Assembly (NCBI GenBank): GCA_905178155.1
Contig: CAJINV010000011.1
Location: forward strand, 3,499,077 to 3,563,076
Direction of reading: 5' to 3'
DNA: 64,000 bases
Origin: Amoebophrya sp. A120
Lineage: Eukaryota > Sar > Dinophyceae > Syndiniales > Amoebophryaceae
In this document: positions 34,163 to 45,100 of the stretch, in pieces
Layout: each line of letters opens with the position of its first letter
Numbering within the stretch: the first letter of the stretch is position 1
Made by a program: the position numbers and the translations under genes
The notes under the pieces: model-generated
Told to the model about the DNA's origin: nothing
Seen by the model: the letters and a program-made list of their open reading frames with translations, nothing else
Database searches by the model: none

Positions 34163-35902
34163 ATGCGAAACACAATGAATCCGAAAAATGCATTTCCCTT
34201 AACACTAACCCTTCTTGCCGTTCATGGACTTGTTCGATTTTTCGCCGCGGTACATGGTGCAGAGCCACCAGCGCAAGCCCCGGATAGAACGAAGTTTTTC
34301 CACGACGACCACGGTAACGAGAAGCACCCGGAAAAAGACCCCTTCCACCAGCTTACCCCCGCCGACCTGTACCGCCGGAGCTACGTGTCGCCCCCCGAAC
34401 AGTGGCCGTTCGTCGGGCGGTACCGACTGGTGCTCGAGACGAAGCCGGACACCTGCAATTTACTCTACGATGAAGCGTTCTGCAGACAGTGGGGCCTCGG
34501 GACGACCTACGAATACAAGCTGCACGTGCGACAAATCCTCAGTTCCATGTTGTACGACTGTCACGCGAGAAGAGGAAAAGTAGATAAAGACACGAACACT
34601 AAAAATAACCGGTGCAAAGTGCTGGACGTGGGGAGCAACATCGGCATGTTCTCTTTTCACGCGGCTCAAATGGGCGCGGAGGTGTTTGCGATCGAGCCGC
34701 AGCCGTCGCTGGTCTGGAGTAGCCGGGCCTCGGTACGGTTGAACAACGAGGATGAGGGAAGTGACTCTTGCCCGACAGGCTGCGAACTTCCGGGTAAACC
34801 GGTGAACATCAAAGTTTTTCCCGGGTTCGCTACCTGGAACGAGTCGAAGCGGCTGGAGACGCTCGAATCTGGCTGCGTCTGGCGCGTGGGCCGGGAGGCA
34901 GCGAGCGCCGGCGGGTTTCTGGGCGAGGCGCTCGAGCGGTGCAACTGCACGGAGGAGGTGTCCTGGCAGATGCCGTTCGTACTGCTGCAGGATGTGATGA
35001 AGCAAGCACAGGCTGTGAATGTGATGGAGGACGAAGAAGGTCGACGCGCACCTGCTCCTCGTCCATCGTTTTCGTTTGACTTCGTGAAAATCGATACCGA
35101 CCGCAACGACGGACAAGTGCTGGAGGGCTTTCTGCAGCGGATGGAAATGGATAGTACAACATCTACTGCGATCATGAACAACCTGGAACAACGTGTGGAT
35201 GAAGTAAAAAGCCCTAGTACAACTAGCACGACGAGGACCACTACATCATCACCAACGTCCGTCTTCTTTTCCTCCCTCCCCGTCCGTTCTTTCTTTTTCG
35301 AGGGATTTGGTGTCACCCCCGAGCATTTACTCCGCCTGCACCGTCTCAAATACAACATCTACCGCGTCCCGATGCACGGGTCTCGGCTGCCCCACCCGCG
35401 CACCAACTTCGACCTCGCGCACAACTACTTAAAACTCCGCTGGCCGCCGATCTACGAGGAGATCCTGCACCCGCGCACCATGCAGGGAAGCAGCTTGCTG
35501 CGGGTGAAGCGCGGGTTTTTTGAGGACAAAACCACCTTCCACCGGAACCGCCACTGGCTGTGGTGGCCGCGACGGAACAGCAGCGGGATCAGCCAGTTCC
35601 TGGTGACGCAAGACGAGCTTGTAGGAAACGCGGTTTTCCCGGAATGGGCGGCGCGGCAAGACGAAAGTAGAACGAAAAATGCGACAGGAGAAGTAGATGT
35701 CGGGCACCAGCTAGAACAACATGCTGCATCCTATCCCGACACGATGTACCCCGGTTACGTCGGGATCATGACGCCGCCAAGTATTGGCGAACGGTGGTCC
35801 GCGGCACTGGCGGAGGACTACGATTTTGTGGACTATTCGCAGGCGAAGGGGGTGAGCTTCTTTTCCGCAGAGGAGGTCATCGTGGAGAAGGACGAGGTGT
35901 AA
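34163..35902 (+). CDS. Secreted FkbM-type SAM-dependent methyltransferase
   Basis: Intronless, 579 residues, ATG at 34163 (a second in-frame ATG at 34175 also precedes the hydrophobic stretch). The N-terminus FPLTLTLLAVHGLVRFFAAV looks like a signal peptide or membrane anchor. The SAM-binding core is seen from about residue 152: VLDVGSNIGMFSFHAA (motif I), then VFAIEPQPSLV with the acidic ribose-binding residue, and a late VKIDTDRNDGQVLEGF block near residue 306 typical of FkbM-domain enzymes (usually VKIDVEGxE; here Asp-Thr-Asp replaces it). Insertions of low-complexity Thr/Ser occur near residue 355. FkbM enzymes methylate sugars or small molecules; the substrate here cannot be inferred. 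Cys-rich segments in the middle agree with secretion. Confidence 0.85.
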   Translation: MRNTMNPKNAFPLTLTLLAVHGLVRFFAAVHGAEPPAQAPDRTKFFHDDHGNEKHPEKDPFHQLTPADLYRRSYVSPPEQWPFVGRYRLVLETKPDTCNLLYDEAFCRQWGLGTTYEYKLHVRQILSSMLYDCHARRGKVDKDTNTKNNRCKVLDVGSNIGMFSFHAAQMGAEVFAIEPQPSLVWSSRASVRLNNEDEGSDSCPTGCELPGKPVNIKVFPGFATWNESKRLETLESGCVWRVGREAASAGGFLGEALERCNCTEEVSWQMPFVLLQDVMKQAQAVNVMEDEEGRRAPAPRPSFSFDFVKIDTDRNDGQVLEGFLQRMEMDSTTSTAIMNNLEQRVDEVKSPSTTSTTRTTTSSPTSVFFSSLPVRSFFFEGFGVTPEHLLRLHRLKYNIYRVPMHGSRLPHPRTNFDLAHNYLKLRWPPIYEEILHPRTMQGSSLLRVKRGFFEDKTTFHRNRHWLWWPRRNSSGISQFLVTQDELVGNAVFPEWAARQDESRTKNATGEVDVGHQLEQHAASYPDTMYPGYVGIMTPPSIGERWSAALAEDYDFVDYSQAKGVSFFSAEEVIVEKDEV

Positions 35903-36332
35903 GTGATCGCTCGGGTCGTCGAAAACCGATCTTCCAAGGCCGACAGCTCTAGATTCAGTAATGTTTTCGTTTGCACTCTTTCACCTCGATGATCTTCCGT
36001 TCGTAAAAGTGAAAAGACGGCTGCTCGAATCTACTTCTCCCGAACTCGATCGGTTTGAAAGAGAGAACGGATGTCAATAGAAGCAGCAACTCGAACTACG
36101 TCGATGTGGAGAAATCTTCGCATCGTGATCGTCGCCGTCGCGAAAGCCGTGAGCTGGTCTCCTGTGACAACATGGAAATAATTCTTGGAACGAACAAGGA
36201 AACAGATACAGAAATCGTACTTCAAGAACAAGAAGAATATCGCCGATATTACAGTAGTTACATGAAAGTTCCTGTCGCGTGCGCCGTGAAAAATACTTGT
36301 ACCGTTCGAAGCAGACGCAGCCCACAGCACCT
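35903..36332. other. Intergenic region, no gene seen
   Basis: About 430 bp; nothing recognised. Confidence 0.5.
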
Positions 36333-38186
36333 ATGCCCGCGAAACTCCAGGAGTGCCTGGACTGGCTGTCCCATGGCGACACCACCAGTCTGAAGAAAAA
36401 TTGCAAGGAGTGCCGCACTAAGATTCTCGACGCTCTCGAGGACGCGCGTGCGAAGGTCAAAGAGGTGAACGCCGAGCACAAGAAGTTCGAGGAGCGGTTC
36501 GCGGCCACTGGGACGCCGGACGCAGGTACCAGCGACCTGCTGCAGCGGGTCGGCGCCGCTCTGAAAAAACAGTCCGAGCTGGTTGACGCGGCGAGAAATG
36601 TCCAGGCCCAATGTCCGGGCGGTGTGAAAAAGGAGAAAGCGGAAATAGCCGAGGAAGAGCCGGAAAAGCAGCGGGTGTTGCTACCGGATACGTGGATGGT
36701 GGACCCGAACGTGAAGGAAACAAGCGAGGCCTGTGGGGGTGCATCTCTTGTGATCGGGCGGTTGGACTTAAAGTCAGGCACGGTAGAGGGCGGCGTGGTG
36801 CCGAACAACCAGGAAATCAGCGTGGAAGCAGACGAAACGGGCTTCATCGACGGGCGGAAGGCGGAGCAGGCAAGTTCGTTTCTGGAAGTTGTTGATGTTG
36901 GGGAGAGCTTGAGGAGCGCTGTTTCAACGTCCTTTTCGAGGAAAAATGCGGTTTGGATGGTGAAGAAAAGCGCCTTCGATGCGATGCACTCCGGCACTGC
37001 TCCTTTTTCCAACGCGCGGGGGTGGTACGGTTTGTCGACTGCGGATGATGCTATGCATGGAGAAAGACGAAGTAGACAACGCGGTTCGTCGTTTCTAGAC
37101 TTGCAGACGACAGAAATGCGCGCTCGTGGTCTGAGCACAGTCCGACCAGGCGTGGCGAAAAAGCCAGGCTTCATCACGGCATTCGCGGGCGACGGTGAAG
37201 GTGATCCTGGAGATGCAAGCGCGGCGCCGCCAAAACCAGAACAAGAGCCTCCACCCGCAACAGACCGCACACCACAGACCAACGACGCTGGTGCAACTGC
37301 AGCTGCGGGAGAGGAGTCTGCAACTCCTGGTGGCGGAGCAGCCAAACCAGACGAACTTGCAGCAGGCAAGCGCAAGCCTTCCGGCGCAAAGTCGACACCC
37401 GAGGACACAGGTGCCGATAAAGAAGTAGATGATGTTTCAACAGCTGAGAGCGCAGGACCTGGCGATGCAGCAGAAGATGATGCAGCAGATGCTGTTGCTC
37501 CTGATGCAGCCACAACTACAGATGAGGCAGCTGGTGAACAAGACGCCCAAGAACCAGGCGCCACACCGGACGAGATCCAGCCAACCGGCACGCCGGACTG
37601 CTTCGAGGACGGCAAGATGCCCGCGACCAAGGAGGACTGCCAAAGCTTCCACGCCGGCCTCGCGGCGAAAAAGTGCGACCCGGCGACCAACCACGGACTG
37701 AAGGTCTGCGGCAAGTGCACGGAGATTTTGATCAAAGAGGAGCTGGACTTGGAGAAAGATCTCGCACCGGACCAGCAAAAGGAGCTCGAGCGGCAGATGG
37801 GCATGAAGACCGGGAACTACGGTGCCGACCAGGACGTGCAAAATGCGGACCAAATGTCACAAGAACTGAAAAGCCTGAAGCAAGTGAAGCTGTTCAACGG
37901 GGATTTCACCCGAAAGTGTCGCGCGTACGCCAAAACCATGCCGGCGAAGACCGTGAAAATCCACCACAAGCGGTGGCGCATCCCGGACATGATCGCCGTG
38001 GAAAAGCTGGAGCCCAACCACTGCCTCGGGGCCGCGGTGGAGGGAAAAATCAACCTGAAAACCGGGGAAGTGGAGGCCCAGGTGTTTTCCAACACGGGAA
38101 GGCTGGACGTGGAATTCGACAAAGCAGACGGGTCCGTGAAAAAGGGACATTTTGTTCCCGGGAAAATCATCGCGACGAAATCATGA
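36333..38186 (+). CDS. Duplicated-domain Cys-containing protein, unknown
   Basis: Intronless, 617 residues from the ATG at 36333 (MPAKLQECLDWLSHGD). The function is not recognised. Two related halves can be seen: an N-terminal Cys/Lys-rich helical part (NCKECRTKILDALEDA) followed by an LxSGTVEGGVV domain (residues about 110-175), and a C-terminal Cys part (CFEDGK...CGKCTEILIKEELDLE, residues about 420-485) followed by NLKTGEVEAQVFSNTG (about 570-585). In both, a Cys-rich helical block precedes a strand-rich block with GRLDLKSGTVEG or GKINLKTGEVEA. They are separated by a long Ala/Asp/Pro/Thr-rich acidic linker (about residues 290-415). Internal duplication is thus likely. No membrane segment or signal peptide is evident. 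Confidence 0.78.
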   Translation: MPAKLQECLDWLSHGDTTSLKKNCKECRTKILDALEDARAKVKEVNAEHKKFEERFAATGTPDAGTSDLLQRVGAALKKQSELVDAARNVQAQCPGGVKKEKAEIAEEEPEKQRVLLPDTWMVDPNVKETSEACGGASLVIGRLDLKSGTVEGGVVPNNQEISVEADETGFIDGRKAEQASSFLEVVDVGESLRSAVSTSFSRKNAVWMVKKSAFDAMHSGTAPFSNARGWYGLSTADDAMHGERRSRQRGSSFLDLQTTEMRARGLSTVRPGVAKKPGFITAFAGDGEGDPGDASAAPPKPEQEPPPATDRTPQTNDAGATAAAGEESATPGGGAAKPDELAAGKRKPSGAKSTPEDTGADKEVDDVSTAESAGPGDAAEDDAADAVAPDAATTTDEAAGEQDAQEPGATPDEIQPTGTPDCFEDGKMPATKEDCQSFHAGLAAKKCDPATNHGLKVCGKCTEILIKEELDLEKDLAPDQQKELERQMGMKTGNYGADQDVQNADQMSQELKSLKQVKLFNGDFTRKCRAYAKTMPAKTVKIHHKRWRIPDMIAVEKLEPNHCLGAAVEGKINLKTGEVEAQVFSNTGRLDVEFDKADGSVKKGHFVPGKIIATKS

Positions 38187-39868
38187 ACTACCGGATGGGA
38201 CGTTCTTCCTGAATGTAAAACTGCAACAATCGCATATCTCCATCTGAAGATTGCTAGAAAGATGCGCTTCCAGCAACATCTCGTCGTCTTGATGTGTCGT
38301 TCACATTCTCGACAGAGCAAATCTGGCAGGAGCGTGATTTTCCTTCCAAGTTCCTCTATTAAGCTTTTCAGCTAAGAAAAGGCGTTCGTTGTTAAGTATC
38401 TTCTTTTCAGGAAACTGCAATGTCAACATGATAGATTGTTGCGTGAATATGATGCAAACTTTAGCCCGAATAACGTTGACGAGAAGGAGAGTAAGAGAAG
38501 ACAAACCTATTATATTTAGATATAAATCTGAGTCTGACAAAGAAAATTGAGCCTATGTAAAAGCGATAGCAAAAGAGAGTAAGTTTGCTACCACTACTAG
38601 TACTACTAGTGCACGCCCGAAGTAGTTTGCAAAGCCAGAGAGGGAGAGAGAGGGAAAAAGAGAACGGCACGCTCTACTGCAAAGCGAAACTTTATTGAAG
38701 AACTGCAAGAAACGAGGATTGTCTGTGCTGTACGAGGAGCTGCTCAAATTCTCTTTTATGGTCCTATATGCTACGTTGGTAGCAGCTGAAGCTAAGTCTT
38801 GTCCGTTGGTGGTAGTCGTAAGCTCCGTGCTCATGAACATGATGTCGGAGCGCCTCTGGGTTGTCACCAGTGTAATCCCCCGCCCGGCGCCAACACGAAC
38901 AGGCCGCACTTCTAACGGTCTCCACTCGCGATGCGACACGTGGGGGCCATTGCCAGCGTCGGCGGTTTGGCAGGGGGCGCATGGTGCGGCAATTGAAGCC
39001 GCCCGCGCGACAGAAACAAGGGGAGAGTGCGCGCGGCTGTTCGCCTTCGAGGCCTTTTGATTTCGAAGACAGCAGCTACTGCATGACAACGTCGAAGGCC
39101 CGCCAGTCGCAAGGCTTTGCAAGCTGCGAAACCCAGCGGAGAGAGAACGCGGCGCGACTACAAACAAAGCGGCGCCGAGCCCTTTGGGGCTCGCGCGAGC
39201 GCCTCCGAAGTTCCCGCCGTGCCGGCGCCCGCGCGCCCGCGTTTGGGCTTCCGGCCTGTGTTGCCCGCCCCCCCTGCGTAGGCGCCCTTTGGCGGGGCTG
39301 CGCCTCCTGCGCTTGGTGCCTGCCCTCCCGACAGCTTTGCGGGGCCTTGCCCTTCGGTTGCGCGGGGTTTTTCACAGCCGCCGGCGGTGTGATCGGTTTG
39401 CGTATCAACTTGCGCACAGCCCTTCAAAAGGCACATCGTCGCATTGTTTCGCATGCGCTCTGCCGCCGGCAAGTGCCGAGCAGGCAGCGAGCCAGAATTG
39501 CCGTGCCCACGTCCGTGCGCGCCGCGCAAGAACACAATCAGCGCAAGCTCCAATCTCTTGAGGCTGTCAACATCTATGAGCGCAGTGTTTTCGCTGTCGT
39601 TTCGACCGCGCAAGCGTGCTCGGGCCCTGGCATTGCCGGCACATTGTGTGAGCGCCTGTTGATTCTTCGGAACACTATCTGAGCGCAGAGTGAAGAGAGG
39701 CCCTCTTTTTGCGAGGGATGATCATCCATGGTCCATGAGTGTGCTTGTGGATACTCTTCTTCTCAACAAGGAACTAACTTCCGAGACGTTGGTTGCTGTG
39801 CGACGGATTGGTGGATTTGCATTTGTGGCTCCAATGTCTAATTCTCATCTTCGTCCGTTGCGCTCCTC
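38187..39868. other. Intergenic region with a G+C-rich island
   Basis: About 1.7 kb. The left part is A+T-rich with a purine-rich AGAGAGGGAGAGAGAGGG tract near 38640. From about 38880 to 39680 the base composition switches to strongly G+C-rich, with an open frame on the + strand (38981-39682) and others on the - strand. None resembles a known family and the amino-acid composition (Arg/Ala/Cys/Ser) looks like translated G+C-rich non-coding DNA, so I do not call a gene. Confidence 0.45.
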
Positions 39869-41194
39869 ATGAACTCCACTTCAAGTTCAACCCCCTCTCC
39901 TTCACAAAAAAAGAAGAAGCACCAGAAGAAAACCTACGAGGGCAACGCGATGCCGGAATCCCTGCCCGAGCTCATCGCCGCTCCGCAGGAGCAGGCTCTC
40001 GCCGGCCTGCAGAAGGTAGCGACCACCATCTCCACTGGGGCGGAGAAACCGCTGAAGGAGGCCGTTGACGCGATCAAAACGAACGCCGTCGCGCCGGTCG
40101 AGGACTTTTTCCACACGAAAATCTTGCCGGCCTACAACAAAGTTGTCGCAAACTACGAGTTAGCGAGGGCTGCTGGCGTAAAAAAGTACGAAATCGGCCG
40201 GAAATTCCTCCACGAACAAATCCTCCCCCACCCCGTCGTGAAAACGCTCAACGAGGACATTCTCCAGCCGCATGTTCTTCCAAAAGTGAAAAAAGTGTGC
40301 GAAATCGGTTCTCATTACGAGAAAAAGCTGGCGACCGAGGCGGAAACCTGGTTCGACTCCCCAGCAGTCCGGCACTTCCCTTCTGCGGTTGCGAACAAGC
40401 TCGAACCCTATCTCGGACCGAGTTTCGCGCATTACATGTCCTTCCTCGAGATCGATTCCCCCGTGACGTTGGTCTTCGCAATTCTGTGCGTGCTGGTTCA
40501 TTTTCTCGCGACTTCGAGCGTAGTGCAGCTGATCGCACCGAAAAAATTCGGCTTTGATAACTTGCAACAAAATTACTTCTCCGTCCACCCCTGGCAGTAT
40601 TGGGCGCCGGTCACGGAGATCTACTACCCGCTTCTGAACTACTACTACGTCGGCACGCAGTACAGCTACCTCCCGCTCCCCGGCGTCCCGTGGAGCTTCT
40701 TCCGTCTGTTCACGCACGTGCTCGGGCACGGGGATTGGCAGCACTTATCCGGCAACCTGGTCAACCTCTTGCTGGCCGGTCCGAGCGCGGAACGCGAGTT
40801 TGGCAGCTACAACCTGCTGAAGGTCATCGTGTACGTCGCCGTGTTCTCCGCGTTTGCGCACATGTTCTTCGGGCACCCGCAGGCGATCCAGTTGGGCGCG
40901 AGCGGCGTGGTCTTCATGACCATCTTGCTGTCCAGCCTCGTGCAGCTGAAATTGAACAAGGTGCCCGTCACGTTTGTGTTGCAAATGCTCCTGTGGGTGC
41001 ACAACGAGGTGGTGGACCAAATTTTTGCCACGACCAAAAATGGCGGCGCCAGCAACATTGCGCACCTGTCCGGGGCCCTGGTTGGGACGGTCTTCGGGTT
41101 TCGCTTACACGGGGAGAAGCTGCAGGAAAAGGTGAAGGCGATTGGCTTGGGCTGGTTGAAAAAGGCAAAGGAAAAAACAGAGAAGAAGTTATGA
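39869..41194 (+). CDS. Rhomboid-family intramembrane serine protease
   Basis: Intronless, 441 residues from the ATG at 39869. The C-terminal half is a rhomboid core: HLSGNLVNLLLAGPSAEREFG (His292, Asn296 of the HxxxN motif), the catalytic Ser345 in GASGVV, and the catalytic His399 in NIAHLSGALVGTVFGF. Multiple hydrophobic segments flank these (VTLVFAILCVLVHFLATS; LLKVIVYVAVFSAFAHMFF; VFMTILLSSLVQL). The usual catalytic dyad is therefore present and the enzyme is predicted active, cleaving transmembrane substrates within the bilayer. The N-terminal 190 residues are helical and amphipathic (for example AVDAIKTNAVAPVEDFF and repeated KxxxxxILPxxxK segments) and are not part of the standard fold. 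In other alveolates rhomboids shed adhesins or process mitochondrial proteins; the compartment here is unknown. Confidence 0.9.
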   Translation: MNSTSSSTPSPSQKKKKHQKKTYEGNAMPESLPELIAAPQEQALAGLQKVATTISTGAEKPLKEAVDAIKTNAVAPVEDFFHTKILPAYNKVVANYELARAAGVKKYEIGRKFLHEQILPHPVVKTLNEDILQPHVLPKVKKVCEIGSHYEKKLATEAETWFDSPAVRHFPSAVANKLEPYLGPSFAHYMSFLEIDSPVTLVFAILCVLVHFLATSSVVQLIAPKKFGFDNLQQNYFSVHPWQYWAPVTEIYYPLLNYYYVGTQYSYLPLPGVPWSFFRLFTHVLGHGDWQHLSGNLVNLLLAGPSAEREFGSYNLLKVIVYVAVFSAFAHMFFGHPQAIQLGASGVVFMTILLSSLVQLKLNKVPVTFVLQMLLWVHNEVVDQIFATTKNGGASNIAHLSGALVGTVFGFRLHGEKLQEKVKAIGLGWLKKAKEKTEKKL

Positions 41195-42139
41195 CGGCCG
41201 TGCACCCACGGCCAAGCCAAAAGTGCCGGGTTGTAATTGTATCAGCTGCTTGTAGTACACAGCTGTGCGCTCTCTCCACACTAATATGTCAAAATACATA
41301 CGCATACTACGGTCAATCTCAATTGTTTCGAATTCGGATCGTGACAAAATGCACATAGGTGTATCGCAAATATGAATCTTAGAAACCAGTGTAAGATGAG
41401 AAGACGAGAAGTTGAAAAGCAAAAGATAAAGAATAAGCATGCCCCCGTCTGCTCCGTACACATGTTCAGGAATGTGAATGCCGTTTACTACGGTCTGCCA
41501 ACCTCACATACCGCGTCGAGGTTGAAGGTGGCAAGCGCGGGGAGGTCTGGCGTACTACGATGAGATGCACTCGAGGTCGTAACGCAACGATCCCTATTCA
41601 CCACGATGAAAGAAGAAAAGATCAAGATCTGTTATGCTTGCTTGAAGAACAAGAAGCTGCAATGACTTAGTTGTGGTCTACTGGTGATCTCTGTGTGGAT
41701 CTGGATTCTCTTTTCCGATCGCTTTCCGGGAACAAACATGAACTGTGACTATTGTGCTGAGTATGTTGGCCTCACTCACAAACATGAACTGTGACTATGT
41801 TGGCCTCACTCAAAGACAAAAGTAAAGAAAACTCCTTGATGGTGATGACAATGACTTCTTGCGCGACAGTAGGACGGATTTTAGGACGTCGCAGTCTTAT
41901 TTTTGTCAGGAAGCGTGGTTATACTTGCATCGAATATCCCACTCGTTTACAAATCAAAATCATATGTATTCAGGTTCAGCTGTTTGAAAAGCTATCCCAT
42001 AATATCACTGACCATTTGACCCGTACCCGTAGTTCTGTCTCTATTTGATCCGTTCGGGGTTTATAAATGATTTTTTTTCTTTTTGAGCAAGAGCAGCTCC
42101 CCCCCCGAAGGCAGTTTAGTAAAATACAACGATCCCAAA
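41195..42139. other. Intergenic region with a short direct repeat
   Basis: About 945 bp. It holds one short direct repeat (41732-41812, listed separately). No gene recognised. Confidence 0.5.
41732..41812. repeat. Short tandem direct repeat
   Basis: ACAAACATGAACTGTGACTA followed by TATGTTGGCCTCACTCA occurs twice in tandem; the first copy has about 10 extra bases (TTGTGCTGAG) between the two parts. Confidence 0.8.
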
Positions 42140-45100
42140 ATGATTTCAACGAAGAACTCGATGAAGTTCTCGTCGGGCCTCTTGGCATTCTCGGCTCTAT
42201 TCCCGGACTTGGCCGTTGCCGCGTCCAACATCCCGGGCCGGCATGCGCACGTGCTGGCTGAATGTGAGGGCGGATTGTGCACGACGGCGCCCAACCAAAC
42301 CCCGACGATACGCGTGAGCCGTACCGAAGAGCGGGCTTTGGAGAGTTTCGCCACGACTGGTTTGCTGCAGCAAGATGGAAGTGAGCCTGCTGCTTGTCGT
42401 GCTACTAGGAAAAATTCCACCTGTCTTGCTTCTTCGGAGTCGGACCAGCACCCCGCGCCCGAGAAATGGTTGCACCTGTTTCTGGACGACAGTGGTTCTA
42501 TGGCATGGCGGCGCGTCGTATCGCAAATCCCAGGCGGAACCGGAATCGGGACAAGTTTCAGCCGGCTCACCATCGGCAAGGCTGCGTACAAAAAGCTGTA
42601 CGAGATGCAGTTGAAGAAAATGCTCGAACAAACCAGCGCGACGAGGACCAATGCCGACGGGGGTACAACTACTGTAGCCGGCGGGAACTCTACTTCATCG
42701 GCTTCCTCGGATGTGGGAGCTGCTTCTATTGCCCTTGGACGAGAGGAAGGTGAGGCTGCCGTTGTCCACCGCCCCAGGAGCCGCGTCACGGGAGGACATG
42801 ATGATAGTACTCAAGTCCTCGACATTGCTGTGCATTTGATCGGAAGCCGGGACTACTCGCACTCTTGTGACAATCTGGCTCGTGAATTGCGGTCCGGCCG
42901 CTTCATGAGCAGCAAAAACGCCTTCGAAAACAGCGAGCTAGAGAGGGCTTGGAAGGGGAACGGGGGTACCACGTACCTGTGGCAGTATATCTTCCACCAG
43001 ATGCTGGCGAATTACGGTGGGAACAACGACACGGGGAATTATCCTGCGTCTCCTGACGAGGGACAGGAGAAACAACCGATCGACCTGGTCATCATTACGG
43101 ACGGAGACGACAATGAGTCTGACGGCGCATGGCGCGGCAGCACGGGGTTCCAGCCCCTGCTGAAGGAACTGCAAACGCACCCCCGCCTGAAATTTCGGAA
43201 ATTTCGGTTTTCCATCCTGTTCATTGACGAAGACCACGAGGACACTTCGGCAGCGTACCGCGACCTGGCGACCTCTACGGGGGGCTACTTCCTGCACATT
43301 GCCAGCGCCGAGCAGGCCCGGCAGGAGCTCGGGGAGGAGCTGCTTTTCGCCGCCGCCAGCACCCGCGAGCAGATGAGGATGCAGGAGGACGCGGGCTTTG
43401 CGGCCCATGTCGCGCCCGAGCGGTTCGCAAACCTGCAGCGCAGCGACTACGGGATTCTTGCGTCGGAAGATGGTGGGGCGAGATCTCCCGTTGCGCACCA
43501 CATTGTGGAGGCGTATCAGTGCTGTAGTGAGCGAGCTCGAAGTCGGAGCCCGCCGCGCATGGAGATGGCCTGTGTAGAAGCTCCACGCAGTCCAAGTCGG
43601 AGCCCGCCGCGCATGGAAATACCCTGTGATGCTCCACGCAGTCCAAGTCGGAGCCCGCCGCGCATGGAAATACCCTGTGATGCTCCACGCAGTCCAAGTC
43701 GGAGCCCGCCGCGCATGGAGATGGCCTGTGTAGCTCCACGCAGTCCAAGTCGGAGCCCGCCGCGTATGTTGGCCTGTGTAGAAGCTCCACGCAGTCCAAG
43801 TCGGAGCCCGCCGCGCATGGAGATGGCCTGTGATGCTCCATGCAGTCCAAGTCCTCCGCCCTGTAGTGTTAGAATTTCACCGACCTCCGCCGAGTGCGGT
43901 CTCACTACCGCCGAGCGCAGTCTCTTACTAGAATTTGAATTGCAACGACCGCCGATTGTCTCCTACTCAGCCTCGGTACAAGAACTACCGGAAGCTGCGC
44001 CCCCGGAGATGATGATGGTGATGCCAGAATCGTTGCCGGTTGCAGCAGCCCCTAGTACGAGCTGCATGATGGGCCGTTTAGAAGAATTGGCTGTGGCTCG
44101 CCCGGACGATGAACACGAAGACGAACAAACATGCGGATTGTATCGTGAAGATCAAGATTGCGATCCTCCATCTCCTCCAGTGATGCGGAGGAGCCTCAGT
44201 CCCCAGCGATTTCATGATCCTCGGCGGACTAGTCCGCCGAGGATCATGGAAGCTACATGCATTTCACCGCCCTTTCGGCAGCAGCATGTGGCGGCACAGG
44301 CACAGCAACTGCAACAGTCCTCCACGTTCTCAGCAAATTCTTGTACCGCCGCTGCCTGCCCCCGCTCGCCCAGCCCACCCCCCGCGGACGCTCCGCCAGC
44401 TCGTCCCATTTACATTTGGGGGGGCTGGTCGGCAGAAGGAGGGCATGCACCACCCCAACGGAGCCGCAGCCCAATCCTTGAGCGACGAGCCGTGCTTCCT
44501 CCCGCTTCATCCTTGCGGCCCAACGTGCTGACTTTCTACCTGGGGAGACGGTGTGGGAAAGGAGACGTTTTGTTGCAAGACATCGCGGCGGCGGCAGCGG
44601 GAATCTCGCTGGTAGGGTACGAGGTCGCGAAGCGCGACAGCTCGCCCTACCGGTCTTATTACTCAGACGCCGACGCCACGCGGTTGGAACAGCAAATGCA
44701 GCACGTGTTCTGCGAGCAGGACCTGGCTGCCATGATCAAGCGGCAGAAAGAACAGCAGCAGGAGCAGATGAACCCTCGTCCTGGCAGCAGTACGACTTCT
44801 ACTTCCTCTTCGGCCGGCCTGCTTGCGGGAGCGGGGGCTGGCGCCACACTCAGTGAACTGCTAGACGCCGAAAATTATGAGCAAGTTTGGGTGATCTTCC
44901 CTGCCGGTCCGAACGCCGAATCCGCCGGCGTGTCTGGCTGGATGAGCTGGGGTCGTGACTTGCTGCAGAGCCGTGGGGGCCTGACAGACGACGGGCTTAC
45001 CACGCTCGCGAGGGAGATTAAAAGTCGCTGGCTCCAGGGTCGGTTCTCGCTCTACGTGGGCCTGAACGACGACCCTGTAGGAGTGGGCGCTTTGCAACAG

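Noticed and set aside
36074-37804. Long minus-strand open frame of 576 codons
   Set aside because: It is antisense to the duplicated-domain gene, with Ser/Ala/Pro-rich composition produced by the complementary codons; the sense frame has the coherent internal duplication.
38981-39682. Open frame of 233 codons in the G+C-rich island
   Set aside because: Composition-driven; frames are open on both strands, with no motif, family resemblance or splice logic.
43275-43905. Minus-strand repeat-containing open frames over the SRSPPR array
   Set aside because: These arise because the 51-bp repeat is open in several frames; the sense frame continues into the vWA and C-terminal regions.
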